Shown here: one piece after another, positions 8,705 to 15,797 of the stretch
Layout of the letters: each line of letters starts with the position of its first letter
Numbering within the stretch: position 1 is the first letter of the stretch
Assembly (NCBI RefSeq): GCF_002813775.1
Contig: NZ_CP020371.1
Span: forward strand, 310,001-374,000
DNA: 64,000 nt
Reading direction: 5' to 3'
From: Candidatus Thiodictyon syntrophicum
Lineage (GTDB): Bacteria; Pseudomonadota; Gammaproteobacteria; Chromatiales; Chromatiaceae
Made by a program: the position numbers and the translations under genes
The notes under the pieces: model-generated
What the model saw: the letters and a program-made list of their open reading frames with translations, nothing else
Databases searched by the model: none
Told to the model about the DNA's origin: nothing

Positions 8705-9553
8705 ATGCGCCAGTTCGAGGCGGCCCTGGACCACCAGGTCCCGCCGGGATTCCAGATCGTGGCCCGCCTCGACGGCCGTGGTTTCACCCGCTTGACCAAG
8801 GAGGTTTGTCAGTTCGAGGCGCCCTTCGACCCCGGCTTTCGCGACCTGATGGCCGCCGCCTGTCGGCACCTGATGACCTGCGGCTTCAACGTCCTCCTCG
8901 CCTACAGCGAAAGCGACGAGATCTCGCTGCTGTTGCATGCGCAGGAGATGACCTTCGGCCGCAAGCCCCGCAAGTGGATCTCCATCCTCGCCGGTGAGGC
9001 CAGCGCGGCCTTCTCCCTCGCCCTGGGCCGGCCGGCCGCCTTCGACGCCCGGCTGTCCGTGTTGCCGGGGCGCGAACAGGTGGTGGACTACTTCCGCTGG
9101 CGGATGAACGACGCCGCGCGCTGTTGCCTCAACGGACACGCCTATTGGTTACTGCGCCGCCAGGGCCTGTCGGCCCGCGCCACCGCGCAGCGCCTGCTGG
9201 GGATGGCGCGCACGGACAAACATGAGTTGCTGTTCCGGCACGGAGTCAACTTCGATGCGCTCCCGACCTGGCAGAAACGCGGCTTCGCCGTCTACTGGGT
9301 CGAACGCGAGCGGGTCGGACGCAATCCCCTCACCGGGGAAGTGACCCTGACCACGCGGCGGGAACTGCACACCGACGAACAGTTACCGTGGAAGGACGAC
9401 TACGAGCGGGCGCTTGGTCGCCTGCTGGCAGGCCACTCCTTCCTCGTGGAGGCGCCGGCGCACCGCGGCACCAGTGACCGGACCAGTACCGAGACCGCCC
9501 GTGACCGGGCTGCGGATCGCGCTTGCACCCGCGCTGAGGGCAACGATGACTGA
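8705..9553 (+). CDS. tRNA(His) guanylyltransferase-like protein (Thg1/TLP)
   Basis: 282 codons. The ATG at 8705 has a strong GGAGG 5 bases upstream. The reading frame upstream begins at a stop (8678-8680) and encodes ITDLEAR, which resembles the usual N-terminus of the family but has no usable start. Metal-binding motifs are present: RLDGRGFTRL with D23, and YSESDEISLL with D71/E72. Thg1-like proteins add nucleotides in the 3'-5' direction to tRNA 5' ends; bacterial forms repair truncated tRNAs. The stop overlaps the start of the RlaP-like gene by 8 bases, indicating one coupled RNA-repair operon. The last 30 or so residues (Thr/Arg/Asp-rich) look like an unconserved tail. Confidence 0.9.
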   Translation: MRQFEAALDHQVPPGFQIVARLDGRGFTRLTKEVCQFEAPFDPGFRDLMAAACRHLMTCGFNVLLAYSESDEISLLLHAQEMTFGRKPRKWISILAGEASAAFSLALGRPAAFDARLSVLPGREQVVDYFRWRMNDAARCCLNGHAYWLLRRQGLSARATAQRLLGMARTDKHELLFRHGVNFDALPTWQKRGFAVYWVERERVGRNPLTGEVTLTTRRELHTDEQLPWKDDYERALGRLLAGHSFLVEAPAHRGTSDRTSTETARDRAADRACTRAEGNDD

Positions 9554-10463
9554 AACGACCAATGTATCCCCCTCCCCCGCCGCGGACGATCGCCGCGCGG
9601 CCATTCTTCAGCGCCTGGCCGCCATCGAGGCCGAACCTTGGAACGGTGCCGGGGTGCGCATCCTGTACGCCGGCGAATCCGGGAGCCGCGCCTGGGGCTT
9701 CGCCTCCCGCGACAGCGACTGGGATGTGCGCTTTCTCTATGTGCACCCGCCGAGTTGGTATCTGTCGGTCGCTGATCGCCGGGATGTGATCGAGTTGCCG
9801 ATCGCCGACGACCTTGACATCAACGGCTGGGAACTGCGCAAGGCCCTGCGCCTGTTGCGCAAGGGGAACCCGGTCCTGCGCGAGTGGCTGCACTCGCCGA
9901 TCGTCTATCGGGCCGCCCCCGGCGTGGTCGAGCGCCTGCGCCGCCTGGCCGGCACCCAGGCTTCCCCACGGGCCGCCCTGCACCACTATCTGCACATGGC
10001 CCAGCGCAATCACCGGGAATATTTGCAGGGTCCAGAGGTGCGGCTGAAGAAATACCTCTACGTCCTGCGGCCGCTGCTCGCCTGCCTGTGGATTGAGCGT
10101 GGCCTGGACCAACCGCCGGTCGAGCTGGCGCAGTTGGTAGACGCCCTGCTCCCCACGGGAGCGGTGCGCGCCGCCGTCCTCGATCTCGTGCGGCGCAAGT
10201 GCGCCGGAGAGGAATTGGAACGGGGTCCCGCCATCCCCGCGTTGGACGCCTTCCTCGGCCGTGAGTTAGTTCGCTTGGGTGAGGGCATCGCGATCCCGCC
10301 GCAGGCAGCAAACGAGGTCGCTGGGTTGGACGCGTTGCTGTGGGACACGGTGATGGGGAGCGCGACTGAAGCGCCCAGCGAGCCCGACCGGTGCTCAGGA
10401 CCCACCCAGCACCGCGGCCTCCACCCAAGTCCCATGAAACCCGGGCGGGGTCGCGTGGGGTAA
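9546..10463 (+). CDS. RlaP-type nucleotidyltransferase (RNA repair associated)
   Basis: 305 codons from ATG at 9546, inside the end of the Thg1 gene. The nucleotidyltransferase signature GESGSRAWGFASRDSDWD provides G46-S47 and D58/D60. It is followed by VRFLYVHP and a LDINGWELRKALRLL helix, as in COG3541/RlaP proteins found in bacterial RNA-repair operons. The natural end of the family falls near DALLWDTV. The last 23 or so codons (10395-10463) are antisense to a carotenoid-oxygenase remnant, so the original C-terminus was replaced by junction DNA. Activity is plausible because the catalytic region is intact. Confidence 0.8.
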   Translation: MTETTNVSPSPAADDRRAAILQRLAAIEAEPWNGAGVRILYAGESGSRAWGFASRDSDWDVRFLYVHPPSWYLSVADRRDVIELPIADDLDINGWELRKALRLLRKGNPVLREWLHSPIVYRAAPGVVERLRRLAGTQASPRAALHHYLHMAQRNHREYLQGPEVRLKKYLYVLRPLLACLWIERGLDQPPVELAQLVDALLPTGAVRAAVLDLVRRKCAGEELERGPAIPALDAFLGRELVRLGEGIAIPPQAANEVAGLDALLWDTVMGSATEAPSEPDRCSGPTQHRGLHPSPMKPGRGRVG

Positions 10464-10854
10464 GGGCAGGACCGCCTGGAGACCCAAGTCGGCGCCGCGC
10501 AGCATCACCAGGTCCATGCGGCGGGCCGTCGCCCGGTAGACCAGGGTCAACACCCAGGCGGCCTCGTCGCTGCCGCGGGGGACCGGGATGGGCTCGCCCG
10601 GGAGGTCGGGGTGGAACTCCTGGACCAGGTCCGCACCAGTCTGCGTATCCAGCCGCTGGATGCACGTCAGAAAGGGCGCGCGGCCTGACGGCGGGGCACC
10701 GAGACTGAAGATGTAGCGCCGCGGCCCGTCACCGTCCGGTGCGACCCGCGGCAGCTCAGCGATCCGCGGGCCCAGGGGGCGGGTGCGGCAGGTACCGGCC
10801 ACGGGGTCGATGGTCAGACGTTCGATCTTCGGGGCCAGGATCGGGCGGTCGGGC
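10395..10854 (-). pseudogene. Carotenoid oxygenase (RPE65-like), C-terminal fragment
   Basis: The minus-strand frame reads ILAPKIERLTIDPVAGTCR, then a LPRVAPDGDGPRRYIFSLGA stretch, AAWVLTLVYRATARRMDLVM and a PHATPPGFHGTWV end, the C-terminal third of carotenoid cleavage oxygenases (Fe(II) enzymes with His ligands; the last conserved HG.W lies in the GFHGTW motif). The upstream part is missing: at 10855 the sequence changes abruptly into the inverted end of a degraded insertion sequence. The 5' part of the gene was not found elsewhere in the window. Confidence 0.75.
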
Positions 10855-11433
10855 GGCCTTGATCATAACTCCGCCCAAGACCAAGCGCAGAACTCGGCCA
10901 TCGGTGTCGGGGAGGTTGGCAGGACCTCCGAACTTTCATACCCTTGGAAGTGCAAACTAACCCGGGGTAGTCAACAATGTCCGAAGATCCTGCCGCAACT
11001 GACTTTAGCCCAGATGCCAGGCGTTCGCCACCCGGCCGTGCCTGGCCGGCAAGCGGCGGTGCACGGTGAAGCACCGCACCCGCTTGGAGCGGGCGGAGCA
11101 CCTTGGGCTCGCGGCTGGCCAGTTGGCGCAGGGACACCCGCTGCGGCAGGTGTGTCGAATTTCATTCTGCTGGAACAGTGCGCGCCCGATCGCACGGCGG
11201 CCACCTGAACGCAGGCCCTGGAGACGGCGCTGGCGGGGATGCCGGTGACCGTGATCCAAGGCACCAGTGATGAAGCCAAGGCGTTACGGCACCACCAAGA
11301 GCAAGACCTCCGCGCCCATCGACCTGCCCGGGTTACCGGCGGAGCGCTCCAGCAGGCTCAAGGCCAGCATGCGGGCACCGACCCGGGGGCGACATCAAAC
11401 CTGCTGTGTCCGACTCCGGGCGCAGTCTTGTGA
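10855..11433 (+). mobile_element. Degraded copy of the DUF6399-type insertion sequence
   Basis: The left end (GGCCTTGATCAT then AACTCCGCCC) and the leader with ACCCTTGGAAGTGCAAAC match the intact element at 56251. A transposase start at 11066 (KHRTRLERAEHLGLAAGQLA) corresponds to the intact protein's first 20 residues. An internal deletion then joins it to the region VSNFLLREQYAADRTAAT, with frameshifts, followed by a VTVIQGTSDEAKALR segment. The rest decays by about 11430 and no right end was found. The left end sits inside the carotenoid oxygenase remnant. Confidence 0.75.
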
Positions 11434-12054
11434 ACGGGCCGAGGCCAGCACCAGGCTCAGGCGCCGCGATAGAGCTGGGACGCGTTGTCCCGGATGGCGC
11501 GGGCGATCATGTCGGAGACCTTCAGGTCTTGCTCGATGCTGTGGCGGGAAGCCGCCTGGGACGGCCGCGTGGTGCGGGCCTTCGCGGTGGTACGCTGGTT
11601 CCGGCAGTGGAGTGGGTAGGTGTACATCGCTGATATTCCTGACGCTGTGTGGCGTGACCAGGCCGCGGTTGATCGCGACCTTGGGCACAGCGTAAGGCAG
11701 GGCGGGTAGACACAAGCTGAGTGGGATCGTCAGCGAACGCTCAGATGGGGGTCGGGCGCTCCAGGCCGGGTTGCCCAGGTGCGTGACGGCCTCGCCCGGG
11801 GTGGGCGCCGCAGGGCCCGCGGTGGGCTGCGACTGCATCCGGCACGGCCAAGACAGCCACGTCCGGTTCGGTCTCGTCAATATCCGATCGTTATGGTAGG
11901 AAATAACGATTTCAGCTTTCCGCTGGCGCAACCTATAGTTCAAACCGTAGGCAGGCGACAAGGCTTCGGGGTCCCGATGCTCCCTCCCGGATCGACCACC
12001 AACCCATTGTCCAGCTTGCTACACGAACCAGAGATACGGCCCAGCCATCTGACT
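11434..12054. other. Stretch without a confident gene
   Basis: About 600 bases. On the minus strand a short segment near 11465-11560 reads IEQDLKVSDMIARAIRDNAS and could be the C-terminus of a lost gene, but the family is not recognised. The region is probably a mosaic of remnants. Confidence 0.4.
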
Positions 12055-12067
12055 TGAGGTTACTGCC

Positions 12068-12178
12068 ATGAGTGACGCGACCCTGCGCTCCAAGACCAAC
12101 ACCGCCTTGTGGATGGCTGTCGCCATCTGCCTGGTTCCCCTCGTGCCCTACGCCCTGGGCGGCTTTGGCGGCGGCTGA
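12068..12178 (+). CDS. Small single-span membrane protein (36 residues)
   Basis: ATG at 12068, preceded by TGAGGT at 12055-12060 (an acceptable Shine-Dalgarno, 7-base spacer), and stop at 12178. The product starts MSDATLRSKTNTALWMA and has one hydrophobic segment (about residues 13-33) ending in a Gly-rich tail. A strong intrinsic terminator lies 23 bases after the stop, so this is a complete transcription unit. The family is not recognised. Its size is like subunit-type microproteins of membrane complexes, but nothing shows which complex. Confidence 0.6.
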   Translation: MSDATLRSKTNTALWMAVAICLVPLVPYALGGFGGG

Positions 12179-12201
12179 GCATGGGCTCTGTGGGACTGAA
12201 C

Positions 12202-12225
12202 AAGGCGGCGCGAGCCGCCTTTTTT
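12202..12225 (+). terminator. Intrinsic terminator of the 36-codon gene
   Basis: Perfect 8-bp stem AAGGCGGC/GCCGCCTT with a GCGA tetraloop, running into six T residues. Confidence 0.85.
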
Positions 12226-12389
12226 GTGCGCCGACGCGATGTGGCGGCCCACAAACGTAGGTCGACTGCCAGGGCGCGCAGGCGGGTTTCCGCCTCCACG
12301 CCCTCGGCCCTGCGCCCGCCCTCCTCCACGGCCCGGCTGTAGGTACTGTAATGGTCTGGCCAGGAAGCGATCTTGCGCCGCTCCGCGGC

Positions 12390-14489
12390 TCATAACCCGG
12401 GTGTTGGGTCTCCCCCCTGTTCGACCACCGCCCTCGCCGTCGACATATCCAGCACCCGGGCTGCCGTCATGGCCAGCATGGCGAACGGCGGCAACGCGTC
12501 GACAAATTTGACGGCAAGTGGTGCGGTCCGCGCCATTTGGCGGGTCAGGTGCATCGCGTCGGCCTCGCACATCAGGCCGCGCACCTGCGACCCGTCGAAT
12601 GCACCTCGCCCCTCCAGATAGAAGTCGTTGCTGCGCAGGGAACTGAATCCGGGGCCCAGCAGCGCCGCCAGGGTGGCATTGGCGCGTCCGCCGGCGAAGG
12701 TCCACCAACGCCAGACCCCGTCACCCAAGTGCTGGATGCTGGTGCGCTCCGGGTTCAATTGGGGCAGGTCTGCCAACAGGTCCTGGAACCTGGCTTGGGC
12801 GCGCCGAGACAACGGGAGTCCCGCCCCGCCGGCGCACAGGATACGCTGGACCCCCTGACAGAGCGCAAAACCCAGGGCCCGGGAACTGGCCATCCACCGC
12901 GCCTTGCCCTGCTCGCCGCTCGGCTCGACCCAGACCACGCGTTGCGGCCAATCCACGCCTGCCACCCGCCAACTGCGCCCGCCGAGCAGCAGGATGCAGG
13001 GTGCCCCGCTCCCGCTCTGCAGCGACAAGGGATCGACGCTGCCCAACGCGACGGTCCCATGCCGCACCGCGACCTGGGTGGGGGTCGCAAAGGATGACAG
13101 CAGGTCGAGAAAATGCCGGCGACCGTAAAGCCGCTCGCCGCGGCGACCGAAACCAAGCAGACCGTCTTGCTCCGCCAGTATGTCGCTGGCCAGCATGAAC
13201 TCGGTCACCGCCTCGATACCCGCCGGCGCAAGCTCCGGGAACAGGGCCGCCAACTGCTCCCGACAGGCCGCCGCGGCCAGCCTGCCGGCCCCTTGCAGCA
13301 CCAGTGCCATCGCCTGTTGCGCCACCAGATGCCAAGGCTCGGGCGGCGGCTCGACCGGTTCCACGAAGCCGGCCTGCCACAGGGACACCAGGGCGCCGGC
13401 GATCAGCAGGGCCTCGTCCGTGGTCGTCAGGAAGAGGCAATTGCGCGGGCTGCCGGGGCGCCTGCCGGTGCGCCCCATCCGCTGCAGGAAGGACGACACC
13501 GCCGCCGGCGCGTCGATCTGGATCACATAGTCGAGATCTCCTACATCGATGCCCAACTCCAGGGTACTGGTGGCGACGATGACGCAGTCGCTGTCCTGGC
13601 CGAAGGCCTGTTCCGCGTGATGCCGCTCAGTCAGGCTCAGCGAGGCGTGGGAGACGAAGGTCCGCACCCCCAAGTCCCGCAGGGCGCTGCTCAGTTCTTC
13701 GACCCGGGCGCGGCTGTCACAAAACACCAGGCGCTTGGCGCCGCGGTGCAACCGGGAGATCACGGTCGCCGCATTCGCGAGGTTGCCGACGAAGTCGATG
13801 GTGACTTCTGCCTCCCCCGCGGGCGCGGGCTCGCCGACCACGACGCCCGCGGCGGCCCCAACGCAACCGGCCGTCAACCAGCCGAGCAGTTCCCGGGGAT
13901 TCCCGATGGTCGCCGACAGCCCGAGCCGCTGGATCGGCCCGGCGGCAAAGGTCCCCAGCCGTCCCAGGAGCGAGCGCAGGTGCCAACCCCGGTCGTCCCC
14001 GGCGAAGGCGTGCAGCTCATCGATGATCGCCACCCGCAGCGCGCCGAACCAGGCCGGCCGATCCACGCGCAGCGAGATCAACATCCCCTCCAGCGATTCC
14101 GGGGTCGTCAACAGAATATCCGGCGCCTCGCGCAGGCTCCGCGTCTTGGCGCTGTGGCTGATATCACCATGCCAGACCTGCACACGCCGCCCGACCAGGG
14201 CGGCATAACGGCTCAAGCGGTGCTCCAGGTCGTTGAGCAGGGCCTTCAGCGGGCAGATATAGAGGACGCTGAGCCCCCCCCAGTCCTGCGTGAGCATACG
14301 CGAGAGCACCGGCAGGAGCGCCGCCTCGGTCTTACCGCCCGCGGTGGGCGCCAGCACCAGACAATGGTGGCCCGCCAGGATGGGCGCGATCGCCGCCAGT
14401 TGCTGGGGGCGCAGTTGTTGCCAGCCGAGCGAATTGACGATGTGGTATTGGACCGCCGGGTGCAGCCGCTCGAATGCGCCGGCGCTCAC
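12390..14489 (-). CDS. brxHI: BREX-2 helicase BrxHI
   Basis: 699 codons from ATG at 14489. It is an Lhr-like superfamily 2 helicase. The Walker A APTAGGKTEAA lies at about residue 48, the DEAH-like IIDELHAFAGDDRG at about 158, and a C-terminal helicase domain holds VATSTLELGIDVGDLDYVIQ and QRMGRTGRRPGS. The start overlaps the brxD stop by 4 bases (ATGA). BrxHI is the last gene of BREX-2 loci; it is thought to support DNA translocation or unwinding in the phage-exclusion complex. It is the promoter-distal gene here. No uridine-rich terminator on its side was noticed. Confidence 0.9.
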   Translation of the reverse strand: MSAGAFERLHPAVQYHIVNSLGWQQLRPQQLAAIAPILAGHHCLVLAPTAGGKTEAALLPVLSRMLTQDWGGLSVLYICPLKALLNDLEHRLSRYAALVGRRVQVWHGDISHSAKTRSLREAPDILLTTPESLEGMLISLRVDRPAWFGALRVAIIDELHAFAGDDRGWHLRSLLGRLGTFAAGPIQRLGLSATIGNPRELLGWLTAGCVGAAAGVVVGEPAPAGEAEVTIDFVGNLANAATVISRLHRGAKRLVFCDSRARVEELSSALRDLGVRTFVSHASLSLTERHHAEQAFGQDSDCVIVATSTLELGIDVGDLDYVIQIDAPAAVSSFLQRMGRTGRRPGSPRNCLFLTTTDEALLIAGALVSLWQAGFVEPVEPPPEPWHLVAQQAMALVLQGAGRLAAAACREQLAALFPELAPAGIEAVTEFMLASDILAEQDGLLGFGRRGERLYGRRHFLDLLSSFATPTQVAVRHGTVALGSVDPLSLQSGSGAPCILLLGGRSWRVAGVDWPQRVVWVEPSGEQGKARWMASSRALGFALCQGVQRILCAGGAGLPLSRRAQARFQDLLADLPQLNPERTSIQHLGDGVWRWWTFAGGRANATLAALLGPGFSSLRSNDFYLEGRGAFDGSQVRGLMCEADAMHLTRQMARTAPLAVKFVDALPPFAMLAMTAARVLDMSTARAVVEQGGDPTPGL

Positions 14490-15796
14490 AGCTCAATGTC
14501 GTCCACGCCGCTCGCGGCCCGGCCGGCGCGCTCCTGGGCGGACAGTTCGGTGTCCGCAATCGTCAGGGCATAGTGGGCGCGCGGGTCGAAATCGGGATAC
14601 TGATCAACCCGGTCAAGTACCTCCCCGACCAGCTTCTTGAGGAAGACCCGCGGCGCCACCCCCACCCGGCCGCCCAGGTTGCCGGTGACCGCTTGGGCGA
14701 GCGCGGCGATATAGTCATCGTCGACCCGCTGCACCACCCGCTGCGGTGCCTGGCATCCCAACCCATAGAGATCGCGTACTTTGATCCCGACCTCGGCCAG
14801 CAGTTTCAGGTCGAAGCCGGGTAAGCGGATCTGCACGGCCCGCGGATTGTCGAAGCGCGCGTCCGTCATAAAGTCCGTGTGCAGTCGCTGGGCCAGGGGT
14901 GCCAGGCGTTGCGCGCCCTGGGGGCCGTCGAAAAAGGCCGGGGTACCGGTCACGAGCAGATAGAGCCCGGGGAAACGCCCGGCATCGATCTCGTCGATCC
15001 ACTGGCGCAGCGCATTGAGACCCTTTTCCCGGGTGTCGGCACGCATGCGTTGCAGGGTCTCGACCTCATCGAGCACCAGCAGCAACCCGGAAAAACCGGA
15101 ATCGCGCAGGATGATGAGCAGTCCCGCCAGGAAGTTACCGGCGCCGAAGTGATCGATCTCGCCCTTGATCCCGGCGGCCCGGCGAATCGGCGCCGCCACA
15201 TTGGGTTGTCCGGACAACCAGGCGATCAGCCCGTCCGCCAGGGCATGATCCGCGGCCTGCAAGGCCCGGCGATAGGCGCGCAAGGTGGCGGAAAAGGCCG
15301 GCGCGACCTTGGTCACCGCGGCCAGGCGGGTCTCCATCAAGGCTTGCGTGGCGGTGATCAGGCCCTCCCCATCCTGGGCATCGAGCTGGCCGTCCCCCAG
15401 CACGTCCTGCTCCAGCGCATAAAACCAGCCGTCGATGATGCCCCGGAAGGCGCCTTCGCCCGAGTCGGCCGTGCTGATCCGCTCCACCACGCGGCGGTAG
15501 AGCGTCTCCATCCGGTGCAACGGGGTTTGCGTTTCGGAGATTTGCACCTCGCTGGTGGCCAGCCGCCGCGTGCGGGCGCGCTCCTGCAACCAGCGGCCGA
15601 AGAAGGTCTTGCCGGCACCATAGTCCCCGCGCACCGCCTTGAAGAGGCCGCGCCCGAGGGCCGCCGCGTCCAACTCTTCATCGAGTGTCGCGGCAAACCG
15701 CTCGATCCCGACGGCGAGCGCATCCAGGCCGTTTTTCGGCACCGTCCCGCGCCGCAGGGCGTCAATGATCTCGGCGCGTCGGTGCTGACTGACCAT
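14486..15796 (-). CDS. brxD: BREX system ATP-binding protein BrxD
   Basis: 436 codons from ATG at 15796, one base after the pglZ stop. It is an AAA-type ATPase (DUF2791 family) with Walker A RGDYGAGKTFFGRWL at about residue 58, Walker B GLLLVLDEVETLQRM at about 244, and a sensor-like LYLLVTGTPAFFDG. It is an essential component of BREX-2 loci. The coupling to both neighbours implies that pglZ, brxD and brxHI are made together. Confidence 0.93.
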   Translation of the reverse strand: MVSQHRRAEIIDALRRGTVPKNGLDALAVGIERFAATLDEELDAAALGRGLFKAVRGDYGAGKTFFGRWLQERARTRRLATSEVQISETQTPLHRMETLYRRVVERISTADSGEGAFRGIIDGWFYALEQDVLGDGQLDAQDGEGLITATQALMETRLAAVTKVAPAFSATLRAYRRALQAADHALADGLIAWLSGQPNVAAPIRRAAGIKGEIDHFGAGNFLAGLLIILRDSGFSGLLLVLDEVETLQRMRADTREKGLNALRQWIDEIDAGRFPGLYLLVTGTPAFFDGPQGAQRLAPLAQRLHTDFMTDARFDNPRAVQIRLPGFDLKLLAEVGIKVRDLYGLGCQAPQRVVQRVDDDYIAALAQAVTGNLGGRVGVAPRVFLKKLVGEVLDRVDQYPDFDPRAHYALTIADTELSAQERAGRAASGVDDIEL

Positions 15797-15797
15797 G

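Noticed and set aside
8642-9139. N-terminal extension of the YqaA-like frame
   Set aside because: It overlaps the Thg1 gene in antisense, and the protein family starts at the ATG at 8641.
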